Positions 1-6,989 are shown, counted from the stretch's first letter. The stretch: 10,501 bases of DNA from Nitrososphaerota archaeon (GCA_027297425.1 JAPUIC010000038.1:1-10501), one strand, 5' to 3'. Translations and numbers: made by a program. The notes: a model not told the origin generated them from the letters alone.

Positions 1-104
1 TTCACGCCTGCGTTCTCAGCATCCCTCACAGCCTCACCTAGACGAGAAAAATCCGCAGATAGTATTGAAGCCTCAAGGATAACCTGATCGTCAGTGATAC
101 TCAA
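1..104 (-). CDS. rpe: Ribulose-phosphate 3-epimerase, N-terminal 34 codons (partial, runs off left edge)
   Basis: Read on the minus strand from a TTG at 104-102, the frame stays open to the window edge. It contains ILEASILSADFSRLGEAV, the hallmark first beta strand and helix of ribulose-5-phosphate 3-epimerase (family form: APSILSADFxxLGEEV). The enzyme interconverts ribulose-5-P and xylulose-5-P in the pentose phosphate pathway, supplying transketolase, whose gene lies upstream in the same operon. The TTG overlaps the TGA stop of the transaldolase/isomerase gene by two bases, so translation is probably coupled. A GAGG lies eight bases before the TTG. No ATG is available in this frame before the conserved motif. 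The identification rests on about 34 residues, but the motif is distinctive. The active-site residues further on are outside the window. Confidence 0.85.
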   Translation of the reverse strand, partial: MSITDDQVILEASILSADFSRLGEAVRDAENAGV

Positions 105-2887
105 GTCAACGCCCTCACGAATTCGGCTATATGATCTGGTACGTTGCCCTTAATGTGATACCGTATTACTGACCTTCCTGCGTCTAGAAGAGCCTGTCGA
201 TCTCCAAGAGCCTGCGCTGTTTTGAGTACACCAAAGGAGATCGAAGAGGATGAGCTTCCAGGCTCATCAGGTATTGGTATATCTTCTACACTGTCGCTGG
301 TAAACTGAATGAAGAGGCCCTCGCCCTTGTCACCTTTATGCATCTGCCCGGTAGAATGCAAGAATCGTGGTCCATATCCCATAGTCGTAGCCAACCGAGT
401 CTTCGAACGTAGCCCTTGACGCAATCCGAGCATAGCTATGGTAGTTTCTGGAGTCGGCTGTACGTATGCTTGGAGTGAGATGTAAGATCCAGGTTTGGCC
501 CTTCCAAGAAAGGAGATAAGCGATTGTGAAGGAGTTTCCCCTTCCATTCCACCATAGACACTTATTCCATCGCCTACAGAAGATGATTTCTCGTCAGGTA
601 GAACACCTTCACTCATATAATCGGATACCATCTTCTTTGCTAGAATCTTAGCAGATTCTACATTTGGCTGGTCAAATGGGTTGATTCCGATCAGATAGCC
701 CGCTATGGAAGTAGCCATCTCCCATAAGAAGAATTGTCTACCAATCTCGTAAGGATCTCTTAGCCTAAGTCGGATAACAGGATGTCCCAACTTCTCGAGC
801 TCACCAACATAAGATTCGAGGTTATCGTTATTTTCCAGATTAAGATATACGAAGAGTCTGTCATTCCCATATTCTTGAGGGAGACCTAGGGGTTCTCCAA
901 CTATGGGAACGATAGCATGCCCTTCTTTACCTGTACTTTCGGCTAGGAGCTGCTCAACCCAATCACCGAAGCTCTCGATTTTGGGTGAAATAACGAAAGT
1001 TAGCTTGTCCCGCCCTTGCTTAGCAAGTTCACCAATTATGGTACCTAGCCATGCGCCCGTATTGTCATCTGCATCAACGCAAGATTCGCACCCACACATC
1101 ATGGTCATTGCATGACCGAGCAGTCGCTGAATGTCTACCCCGATCAAAGCTGCAGGCACTAGTCCAAAGTAGGATAGAGCGGAATAACGTCCACCGATGT
1201 TAGGGTTGTTAAGAAATGTAGCACGGAAGTGATATCTATCTGAAAGAGAGGATAATTGGCTTCCAGGGTCGGTTATGGCGACGAAGTGGGCACCGGCAAG
1301 ATCATTTCCAACGGATTCTACTACTCTGTTATAGAAGAGCTTGAAGAACGAGAGTGTCTCGACAGTAGATCCCGACTTGGTAGACACTATGAAGAGTGTT
1401 TTGGAGGGATCCAACTTTGACATAGCAGAGATCGCACCAGGATCTGTGCTGTCAAGAACGGATAGCTTTAGAAATCCATCAGAAACGCCGAGTGTTTTTG
1501 CCAAAACTTCTGGAGCCAAGCTAGAACCACCCATCCCAAGTAAAACTGCATCAGTGTAACCATCAGATCTAACACCTTCGACGAACTCGGACAATCTTTG
1601 TACATTTTCGGTCATCACCTCAGCGATGTGAAGCCAATCGAGTCGATTGCTGATCTCGGTCGGATCTTCTTTCCAGACGGTGTAATCATGAGCCCAAATT
1701 CTGTGCAAAATTCTCTTTTCTGTCAGCTCCTTCAACCCCGTACCAACAACATCTCTGTATTGGCCGAGAGTAGCGGACTCATGCCGCCAATCTTTACGTA
1801 ATCTGTCGCGTTTATCAGATATGCTGTCCGTCACAACTACCATGGACTTTGAGAAAGATGCTACGCCGTCGTCCTGCAACTTTTGGGTAATTACGTTCAG
1901 ATCTATACCTAATTCTGATAGCGCCGACATATTAGAACGGGCATCTTGAAGTTGGGTTACATCTTCTAGGGAAACTCCAAAACTACCATGGTCTAAGAAT
2001 GCCGTTAGAGTAGCTGGTGGGACCGTGTTAACCGTATCTCTGCCTATAATGCTGTCTAGGTAAAGAGTATCCGAATAGGCAGGATTCTTAGTTCCAGTGC
2101 TTGCCCAAAGAGGACGTTGGACTCTTGCACCCCTAGCTTCCAGATTTTCCCAACGTGGCCCTTTGAAGAGCTCGCGAAAGCGTGCATAGGCGATCCTAAC
2201 GTTGTCGACTGCTATCTTACCCTTCAATGCATCATTGTTTTTATTTTCAAGAGCTTGGTCTACAGCAGTATCGACTCTGCTCACAAAAAACGAGGCTACC
2301 GATGAAACATTGCTTAGGTTACCACCTTTTGAAGCAAGTTTTTCAAGTCCGGAGATATATGCTTCCGCGACGGATTCGTAGTGAGCAACCGAAAAGAGAA
2401 GGGTTACGTTGACATTAACGCCCTCACTAATTAGAGTCTCAACAGCCTGAATTCCAGCGGTCGTAGCAGGTACTTTGATCATAACATTGGGCCTATTGAG
2501 GGTACGAAAGAATCGCAACCCTTCTGAGACGGTCCTGTTAGAATCATTTGCGAGTGTGGGATTGACTTCTACACTTACGAACCCATCACGTCCCTTCAGT
2601 TTATGATATAATGGGAGGAAGATATCGGCAGCTCTACCGATGTCATCCAACATTATTGATTCCAACATTTCCTCCGGCGAACGACCCTCAGCAACCAATT
2701 TCTTCAGATCTTCGTCATAGTCAGTACTCCCAGCTATTGCTTTCTCGAAGATGGTGGGATTGGAGGTAACTCCGCTCAACCCTTGGTCGACTAGTGATTG
2801 TAATTCTCCGGAGGTGATGAACGATCTCCGTATGTAGTCGAGCCAGATAGCCTGACCTAACTTGTTAACCTCATCTATCTTCGACAT
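101..2887 (-). CDS. tal-pgi: Bifunctional transaldolase / glucose-6-phosphate isomerase
   Basis: A 928-residue fusion of two cytoplasmic sugar-phosphate enzymes. Residues 1-370 are a bacterial-type transaldolase: Asp17 in WLDYIRR, TSNPTIFEKAI at 41-51, SVEVNP at 105-110 and the Schiff-base lysine in MIKVPAT (Lys138). Residues about 400-928 are a glucose-6-phosphate isomerase: GMGGSSLAPE (451-460), the phosphate-binding STKSGSTVET (502-511), NIGGRYSALS (563-572) and GKEGHAI (653-659), followed by a C-terminal sugar isomerase (SIS) lobe with YGPRFLHSTGQMHKG (838-852). This architecture and length match the known bacterial Tal-Pgi fusions of about 950 residues. Transaldolase exchanges dihydroxyacetone units between sedoheptulose-7-P and glyceraldehyde-3-P; the isomerase converts fructose-6-P to glucose-6-P, so the product of one half is the substrate of the other. 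The ATG lies three bases after the preceding stop, with GAGAGGAG eight bases upstream. The family is unusual for an archaeon, where separate cupin-type or other isomerases are common, suggesting acquisition from bacteria. Confidence 0.95.
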   Translation of the reverse strand: MSKIDEVNKLGQAIWLDYIRRSFITSGELQSLVDQGLSGVTSNPTIFEKAIAGSTDYDEDLKKLVAEGRSPEEMLESIMLDDIGRAADIFLPLYHKLKGRDGFVSVEVNPTLANDSNRTVSEGLRFFRTLNRPNVMIKVPATTAGIQAVETLISEGVNVNVTLLFSVAHYESVAEAYISGLEKLASKGGNLSNVSSVASFFVSRVDTAVDQALENKNNDALKGKIAVDNVRIAYARFRELFKGPRWENLEARGARVQRPLWASTGTKNPAYSDTLYLDSIIGRDTVNTVPPATLTAFLDHGSFGVSLEDVTQLQDARSNMSALSELGIDLNVITQKLQDDGVASFSKSMVVVTDSISDKRDRLRKDWRHESATLGQYRDVVGTGLKELTEKRILHRIWAHDYTVWKEDPTEISNRLDWLHIAEVMTENVQRLSEFVEGVRSDGYTDAVLLGMGGSSLAPEVLAKTLGVSDGFLKLSVLDSTDPGAISAMSKLDPSKTLFIVSTKSGSTVETLSFFKLFYNRVVESVGNDLAGAHFVAITDPGSQLSSLSDRYHFRATFLNNPNIGGRYSALSYFGLVPAALIGVDIQRLLGHAMTMMCGCESCVDADDNTGAWLGTIIGELAKQGRDKLTFVISPKIESFGDWVEQLLAESTGKEGHAIVPIVGEPLGLPQEYGNDRLFVYLNLENNDNLESYVGELEKLGHPVIRLRLRDPYEIGRQFFLWEMATSIAGYLIGINPFDQPNVESAKILAKKMVSDYMSEGVLPDEKSSSVGDGISVYGGMEGETPSQSLISFLGRAKPGSYISLQAYVQPTPETTIAMLGLRQGLRSKTRLATTMGYGPRFLHSTGQMHKGDKGEGLFIQFTSDSVEDIPIPDEPGSSSSSISFGVLKTAQALGDRQALLDAGRSVIRYHIKGNVPDHIAEFVRALT

Positions 2888-2890
2888 TCT

Positions 2891-3295
2891 TTAGGCTCCT
2901 CTCTGCTTTAGTATCAGGTCCCTAGCTGCTTGGGCTGCTCTTCCCGAGGTGAGTCCAAACTTTTCATAAAGAACATCAATCGGAGCGCTTGCTCCATATC
3001 CTTCCATCCCTATCATCGCACCGTCTAGCCCTAGGTAATGCTCCCAACCCAATGGCGTCCCAGCCTCGATAGCTACTCTAGCCTTAATTTCCGTAGGCAG
3101 CACACTTTCCTTATATTCGCGTGATTGCTTGTCGAAAAGTTCCCAACTAGGAAGAGATACAACTCGAACCTTTACGCCCTCCTTGCTCAAGATATCAGCT
3201 GCTTCCAGAGCGATATGCGTCTCAGATCCGGTTCCTATGAAGATGACATCAGGTCTCTCTGTACTTGACTCCCAGAGGGTGTAGCCGCCTTTCAA
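2891..3295 (-). CDS. tkt: Transketolase C-terminal domain, separated from the main part by an in-frame TAA
   Basis: A 134-residue reading frame starting with TTG and matching the C-terminal domain of a full-length bacterial-type transketolase: KGGYTLWE, FIGTGSETHIALEAADIL, VRVVSLPSWELFDKQ, ARVAIEAGTPLGWEHY and a last helix ending AARDLILKQRGA. It begins exactly where the domain linker lies and stays in phase with the upstream part: after the TAA come Glu-Gly-Val codons, then this TTG. GAGG five bases before the TTG could let ribosomes restart, giving a separate subunit; the alternative is a nonsense mutation in a once continuous gene of 674 codons including the TAA. The domain is not the thiamine diphosphate (ThDP) active site but contributes to dimer structure in known transketolases. 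The frame shows no decay (no further stops or frameshifts), favouring either function or a very recent change. Confidence 0.8.
   Translation of the reverse strand: MKGGYTLWESSTERPDVIFIGTGSETHIALEAADILSKEGVKVRVVSLPSWELFDKQSREYKESVLPTEIKARVAIEAGTPLGWEHYLGLDGAMIGMEGYGASAPIDVLYEKFGLTSGRAAQAARDLILKQRGA
2896..2903 (-). promoter_or_regulatory. Shine-Dalgarno site for tal-pgi
   Basis: GAGAGGAG on the minus strand, eight bases before the ATG at 2887. It lies inside the last codons of the transketolase C-terminal gene and fixes the start of the fusion gene. It shows that internal operon genes use SD-type initiation. Confidence 0.7.
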
Positions 3296-3300
3296 AACGC

Positions 3301-3304
3301 CCTC
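3301..3304 (-). promoter_or_regulatory. Possible Shine-Dalgarno for the transketolase C-terminal frame
   Basis: GAGG directly after the TAA at 3307-3305 and five bases before the TTG at 3295. The spacing is right for initiation, but the match is only four bases. It is the main sequence argument that the C-terminal domain is made by termination and restart. Confidence 0.4.
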
Positions 3305-4915
3305 TTAGGACGCATATTTTCCTCTGTCCAAGATAGGTAACTTCTGGCGACTAAAGATTAGAGCAGTAGGGCCTTTATCGTTTTGCAAGGCTGCACGCCA
3401 TGCCTGAGCAGTCTCCGTGGCGTCCGCGGGTCTGATTGTAGTTAGGTTCGGAACCCCTCGAAGGTTCATGAGATGTTCGATCGGCTGATGAGTTGGACCA
3501 TCTTCTCCCAGTCCAATGCTATCATGAGTGAATATGTACACCACTTGAATTCCCATTAGAGCGGCTAGGCGGATCGGGGGCCTCATATAATCGGAGAAGG
3601 TTAGAAAGGTCGCCGTATACGGGATAATGCCCCCGTGTAACGACATTCCACCTGCAATCGCACCCATAGCGTGCTCTCGAACTCCAAAATGTATATTGTG
3701 ACCACAGTATTTTTCCCACCCAAAATCTCCGTATCCAACAAGAGTGGATTTTGTACTCGGTGATAGGTCTGCAGATCCGCCAGCGATAGCATGAACCCTT
3801 TGAACCAGGAAGTTGAGAACCTTCCCAGAGGCATCACGCGTCGCCATCGGAGGAGTGTCTGAAGGGAAGATCGATTTCAGGCCTTCATCCCATCCAGGCT
3901 GGAGGGGATTGGTTAATTGCGACTTGAAATCCTTAGCCAATTCTGGATGATCCCGTTCATAGCTACTGAAACGGCGATTCCAATCATCCTCTGATTCTTG
4001 GCCTATTGTGACAGACTTTCTCGTGTGAGAGAGAACGTCATCAGGGATATAGAAATCTGGTTCAGGAGGCCAACCGCATTCTACTTTAGCTGCACGCGCT
4101 TCCTCAACGGAAAAGGGTTCTCCATGAACCTTCGCGGTCCCCTCAGAGGAGCTACAGTGGCCGATCACGGTCTTACAAATAATTAGAGATGGTTTACCAG
4201 TTTCATCTCTGGCTTTGCTTATCGCCGATTCTATCGCAGCGAGATCTGTGCCATCCACAGGCCCAAGGACCTGCCACCCATAGGCTTCAAATCTCCTCGC
4301 AACGTTTTCGCTAAAGGCTATATTGGTACTTCCTTCTATCTGAATCCCGTTATCATCATAGAGATAGACCAACTTGTTGAGCCTAAGCGTTCCAGCCAGG
4401 CTGGCAGCTTCACTAGTAACGCCTTCCTGCATCTCCCCGTCAGAAACTATAGTATAGGTGTAATGATTGACTATATCATGTCCCGGGCGGTTGTAGTGTT
4501 CTCCTAGCCAGCGTTCGGCAATTGCCATTCCGATACCGTGAGTAAAACCTTGCCCAAGTGGGCCCGTGGTCATGTTTACCCCGATATCCAGGTCGTATTC
4601 CGGATGTCCGGGGGTCTTACTGCCCCATTGGCGGAAGTGAAGAAGGTCATCCATTGAGAGATTGTAACCAGAAAGATAGAGCATACTATACAATAATGCG
4701 GAGGCGTGACCTGGCGAGAGGATGAGCCGATCTCTGTCCACCCATTTGGGGTTCTTCGGATTATGTTTTAGGAACTTATTCCATAAAGTGTAGACCATAT
4801 CAGATGCACCCATAGGGGTTCCGGGATGACCGGACTTGGCCTTTTGGACAATATCCATCGATAAGAAACGAATAGCATGAACCGTTTTAGAATCTATGTC
4901 GGGACCTTCGTTCAT
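3305..4915 (-). CDS. tkt: Transketolase, ThDP-binding and pyrimidine domains (536 residues, stops before the C-terminal domain)
   Basis: Transketolase transfers two-carbon ketol units between sugar phosphates using thiamine diphosphate and a divalent metal, here in the non-oxidative pentose phosphate pathway. The ThDP-binding domain shows SGHPG (28-32), LSPGHAS (66-72), GPLGQG (118-123) and the metal-binding SDGEMQEG (158-165) with YDDNG (186-190). The pyrimidine domain carries the catalytic Glu414 in FGVREHA, and THDSIGLGEDGPTHQPIEH (463-481) with substrate-binding histidines. The frame ends at TAA after RGKYAS, where the linker to the C-terminal domain is expected; family members run about 650-680 residues. 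All catalytic elements precede the stop, so this piece could be active by itself or with the downstream domain. Archaeal split transketolases are normally divided near residue 270-310, so this division is different. The ATG is set by GGGGGTGAT three bases upstream, 14 bases after the glucokinase stop. Confidence 0.92.
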   Translation of the reverse strand: MNEGPDIDSKTVHAIRFLSMDIVQKAKSGHPGTPMGASDMVYTLWNKFLKHNPKNPKWVDRDRLILSPGHASALLYSMLYLSGYNLSMDDLLHFRQWGSKTPGHPEYDLDIGVNMTTGPLGQGFTHGIGMAIAERWLGEHYNRPGHDIVNHYTYTIVSDGEMQEGVTSEAASLAGTLRLNKLVYLYDDNGIQIEGSTNIAFSENVARRFEAYGWQVLGPVDGTDLAAIESAISKARDETGKPSLIICKTVIGHCSSSEGTAKVHGEPFSVEEARAAKVECGWPPEPDFYIPDDVLSHTRKSVTIGQESEDDWNRRFSSYERDHPELAKDFKSQLTNPLQPGWDEGLKSIFPSDTPPMATRDASGKVLNFLVQRVHAIAGGSADLSPSTKSTLVGYGDFGWEKYCGHNIHFGVREHAMGAIAGGMSLHGGIIPYTATFLTFSDYMRPPIRLAALMGIQVVYIFTHDSIGLGEDGPTHQPIEHLMNLRGVPNLTTIRPADATETAQAWRAALQNDKGPTALIFSRQKLPILDRGKYAS

Positions 4916-4918
4916 TGA

Positions 4919-4927
4919 ATCACCCCC
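4919..4927 (-). promoter_or_regulatory. Strong Shine-Dalgarno site for transketolase
   Basis: GGGGGTGAT on the minus strand, three bases before the ATG at 4915. GGTGAT pairs with the conserved ATCACC near the 3' end of archaeal 16S rRNA. It lies in the 14-base gap after the glucokinase stop and supports cotranscription with SD-driven internal initiation. Confidence 0.75.
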
Positions 4928-4929
4928 AG

Positions 4930-5937
4930 TTATTCTCCTATTGGGAGATGTTCGAAGCCATATCGCGCCGCTCCTGCCAAAGCGACCTTAGGATTCATGA
5001 TAACATACACTGGAAACTGCTTGACTAACTCTGACATCTTTCCCTTATCATTGTACGATTTCATAAAAAGGCCATCGGTCAGTGCAGGTATTATACGTGG
5101 CGGGATACCTCCGCCTAAGTAGACGCCATTGGTCGCCTTAACTTTTAGTGCAAAGTTACTGGCCTCATGACCCAGGATTGATATGAATATTCTAAGAGTT
5201 TCTTCACAGATCTTGCACTTTCCTTTATCGTGTATAGCGGCGTCAACAATCACGGGCACTGGATCTGTTGCGCATTGCTCTATCTCATGCCAAGCTTTGT
5301 CTTCTTGGGCTCCTCTTTCTTCTAGAAATTCATGAATATTTCTCAAGCCCTGTCCTGAGCAGGCCCTTTCAAGACTAGCTTGTCCGAACCGAGCCTGGAG
5401 AAAACGAAGTAGTTCAATTTCTATTGGGGATGTAGGTGAAAAATCGCTATGACCGCCCTCAGAAGCATGAACTCTATAACTGTCGTCGTCCCAAGTAAGG
5501 AAGGCCTCTCCTAGACCAGTGCCAGGAGCAATAACGGCTTTTGAGCCTTCGAGGATAGGACTTCCTTTGTTCAATGTTTTCAGCTCCGTTTTTTCTAGAG
5601 ATGGTATACAATAAGCAACTGCCTCCAAGTCGTTGATTAGTTTCACCGACTTCAAATTCAGAGCCCTACTGAGCTTCTCTTCATCTAACACCCATTTAAG
5701 ATTCGTAATATTAGCACGTCCTCCATCTACTGGCCCGGCAACACCAAGACTTGCGTAGGTTGCGGAAAGCTTTTGCTGATCGAGAAATTCACGTAACATT
5801 GCGTCTAAAGTTGAGAATGAATCACTCTTGAACGTAGCCTCTGCGATTGGTCGGCGCCAACCGTCACTAGGGGAAAAGATCCCCAAGTTGGTCTTTGTTC
5901 CTCCAACATCACCAGCCAGTAACAAATGAGTTTTCAA
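4930..5937 (-). CDS. glk: Glucokinase, bacterial Glk family
   Basis: A 335-residue cytoplasmic kinase phosphorylating glucose to glucose-6-phosphate with ATP. It matches the bacterial Glk family of about 320-340 residues rather than archaeal ADP-dependent or ROK kinases. Visible motifs: phosphate-binding GDVGGTKTN (9-17), GVAGPVDGG (65-73), catalytic Asp103 in INDLEAVAY, PGTGLGEA (138-145), substrate-binding SEGGHSDF (159-166) and GGGIPPRI (275-282) near the adenosine site. CKIC at 241-244 is a small oddity, in a segment where I recall no cysteine pair as a family feature; a metal role is not shown. It is the first gene of the operon and feeds glucose-6-P to the isomerase and pentose phosphate enzymes downstream. 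The TTG start is the only plausible one: the motif follows within eight residues, and an in-frame TAG lies 15 bases upstream at 5952-5950. There is no SD, consistent with a short leader. Confidence 0.93.
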   Translation of the reverse strand: MKTHLLLAGDVGGTKTNLGIFSPSDGWRRPIAEATFKSDSFSTLDAMLREFLDQQKLSATYASLGVAGPVDGGRANITNLKWVLDEEKLSRALNLKSVKLINDLEAVAYCIPSLEKTELKTLNKGSPILEGSKAVIAPGTGLGEAFLTWDDDSYRVHASEGGHSDFSPTSPIEIELLRFLQARFGQASLERACSGQGLRNIHEFLEERGAQEDKAWHEIEQCATDPVPVIVDAAIHDKGKCKICEETLRIFISILGHEASNFALKVKATNGVYLGGGIPPRIIPALTDGLFMKSYNDKGKMSELVKQFPVYVIMNPKVALAGAARYGFEHLPIGE

Positions 5938-5943
5938 TGGCGG

Positions 5944-5965
5944 TAGATCCTAATTAGTTAGATCT
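5944..5965. promoter_or_regulatory. Possible operator between the glk TATA box and start codon
   Basis: AGATC at 5945-5949 and GATCT at 5961-5965 form an inverted repeat around an AT-rich core that includes the palindrome CTAATTAG (5950-5957). It sits downstream of the proposed TATA box, where a repressor could block transcription initiation. The arms are only five bases, so chance is a real possibility. Confidence 0.25.
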
Positions 5966-5970
5966 TGACC

Positions 5971-5980
5971 GATTAAAAAC
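5971..5980 (-). promoter_or_regulatory. TATA-like promoter element for the glk operon
   Basis: GTTTTTAATC on the minus strand, centred about 38 bases before the TTG of glk, with purine-rich GGGAAACATA just upstream as a possible B-recognition element. Archaeal spacing of about 26 bases would start the RNA near 5949, leaving a leader of about 12 bases. This is inferred from composition and position only. Confidence 0.45.
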
Positions 5981-6083
5981 TATGTTTCCCTCACGTATTA
6001 CGCACTCGGAATAGGCATATCTAACGAATCAAACAAAAGATCTAGGAAGTCTGCAATGATCATAAGAGTTTAGAATCGGATAA

Positions 6084-6093
6084 GATAAAAAAT
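6084..6093 (+). promoter_or_regulatory. TATA-like element for the phosphoesterase gene
   Basis: GATAAAAAAT, centred about 26 bases before the TTG at 6115. This places the predicted transcription start at or next to the start codon, so the mRNA would be leaderless. That agrees with the absence of an SD. Confidence 0.5.
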
Positions 6094-6114
6094 ACTGGTC
6101 ATACTCAAGATCAA

Positions 6115-6501
6115 TTGGAAAAATCTACTCGATTTGTTATTCATGAGCACAAGGCCCGAAGAGCTGGATTACATTACGATCTTAGGATTCAGGTAGGAAA
6201 TCATCTCAAGGATTGGGCATTCAGGAAGACAATACCAGAACAAGTCGGGGTCAAAAGATTAGGTATCAAGCAGGATGATCATCATCCAGTCTGGTTGGAT
6301 TTCGAAGGTACTATTGAGGATGGGTATGGTGCTGGAGAGATTACTATTTGGGATAAAGGAGATCTCATACTCAGCAGTGTAGAGGATAAGAAGATAATAG
6401 GTAGATTCAACGGAAAGAAGATTTCTGGATCATATGTTCTCGTGGAGGCGAGCAAATTGGGGGGCTGGCTTATGTGGAAACAAGAAGACTCACCAAGATA
6501 G
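6115..6501 (+). CDS. Free-standing LigD-type 3'-phosphoesterase domain protein
   Basis: A 128-residue protein corresponding to the 3'-phosphoesterase module of bacterial LigD, which trims 3'-phosphates and 3'-ribonucleotides at DNA ends during break repair; single-domain archaeal versions are known. Visible family features are the metal/active-site cluster HKARRAGLHYDLRI (12-25; His12, His20, Asp22, Arg24), DDHHPVW (54-60), DFEGTIEDGYGAGEITIWD (62-80) and a closing GSYVLVE...WLMWK (105-122). Compared with typical family members, two residues (Ala-Gly) are inserted between ARR and LHYD, and the loop after FEGTI is one residue short. No ligase or polymerase domain is attached and no Ku gene is nearby, so it probably acts alone or with unlinked proteins. 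The TTG at 6115 is the only start in frame close to the motif; no ATG, GTG or other TTG precedes it nearby. It converges with the padR gene, with 29 bases between stops. Confidence 0.85.
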   Translation: MEKSTRFVIHEHKARRAGLHYDLRIQVGNHLKDWAFRKTIPEQVGVKRLGIKQDDHHPVWLDFEGTIEDGYGAGEITIWDKGDLILSSVEDKKIIGRFNGKKISGSYVLVEASKLGGWLMWKQEDSPR

Positions 6502-6530
6502 TGTTACCTGCAGAAATATTTCGGGTAGAG

Positions 6531-6989
6531 TCAACTTTTCTTTTCTTTTCCAAGCCGGTCTAACTCTTCTCTGAGAAACTTCTCATATTTTGCCTTCTCC
6601 TTTGCAGTCGAGCGAGATATATCCTCCCTGACCATCCCCAAGACTCCGATCGCCTTGTCAACGATATCTTGAGCGAGATACTTGCCAAATACTCCAAGAC
6701 GGATGAAGGCACGAAATCGATCCTGGAATTCGGATTGAGATTCTTCATAGTCCTTTAGGACTAGACTTCCTTTCTTAGTGGTTTTGTAGCCACCGCGAAT
6801 TTCTTCTAGAAGTCCCTGTGCCAGTAGCTTCCCAAGTAGAGGATAGATTAATCCTGGTGAGGGCTTCCAAGCTCCTTTGGTCCGTTCATCAGTCTCAACC
6901 ATTATCTCTTTTCCAGTCATTGGGCCCTCTTCCAGAAGTGATAGCAGGTAAAACCGGCTAAACCCCCGTGGTATTACACTCTTGCTCAT
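6531..6989 (-). CDS. PadR-family transcriptional regulator
   Basis: A 152-residue DNA-binding protein with an N-terminal winged helix: RFYLLSLLEEGPMTGKEIM (12-30) and WKPSPGLIYPLLGKLLAQGL (41-60), where the SPGLIYPLL recognition helix is diagnostic of PadR, then a wing at GGYKTTKKG (66-74). Residues about 76-150 are charged and helical, as in the dimerisation region. PadR proteins act as dimeric repressors, often of stress or efflux genes and frequently of themselves. The ATG lies within one end of a pair of perfect palindromes and just over 20 bases downstream of a TATA box, so autorepression is likely. The ligand is unknown. Neighbouring genes give no single obvious target; the phosphoesterase and glucose dehydrogenase genes lack copies of the same palindrome in their promoters as far as I can see. 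Confidence 0.9.
   Translation of the reverse strand: MSKSVIPRGFSRFYLLSLLEEGPMTGKEIMVETDERTKGAWKPSPGLIYPLLGKLLAQGLLEEIRGGYKTTKKGSLVLKDYEESQSEFQDRFRAFIRLGVFGKYLAQDIVDKAIGVLGMVREDISRSTAKEKAKYEKFLREELDRLGKEKKS
6536..6552 (+). terminator. Possible T-rich terminator for the phosphoesterase gene
   Basis: Pyrimidine tract CTTTTCTTTTCTTTTCC, 34 bases after the TAG. Archaeal termination commonly uses T-tracts without a hairpin. It overlaps the lysine-rich 3' end of the padR gene on the other strand, so its composition is partly set by that coding sequence. Confidence 0.3.

Noticed and set aside
903..2412. Plus-strand open frames across the tal-pgi gene
   Set aside because: They lie wholly antisense to a gene with full family motifs, have no promoter or ribosome site, and their translations show no recognisable domain.
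3305..3307. Frameshift in transketolase
   Set aside because: The spacer between the stop and the downstream frame is nine bases and both parts read in the same phase, so an insertion or deletion is not needed; only one stop codon interrupts the frame.
3305..3307. Selenocysteine or pyrrolysine recoding at the transketolase stop
   Set aside because: The codon is TAA, whereas those amino acids use TGA and TAG, and the position is a domain linker with no need for a special residue.
3522..4186. Alternative frames within transketolase on either strand
   Set aside because: They overlap conserved transketolase coding sequence and read as low-information translations.
6115..6989. A non-homologous end-joining or defence island around the LigD-type domain
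   Set aside because: No Ku, ligase, polymerase, nuclease or helicase gene is present; the neighbour is a PadR regulator transcribed convergently.
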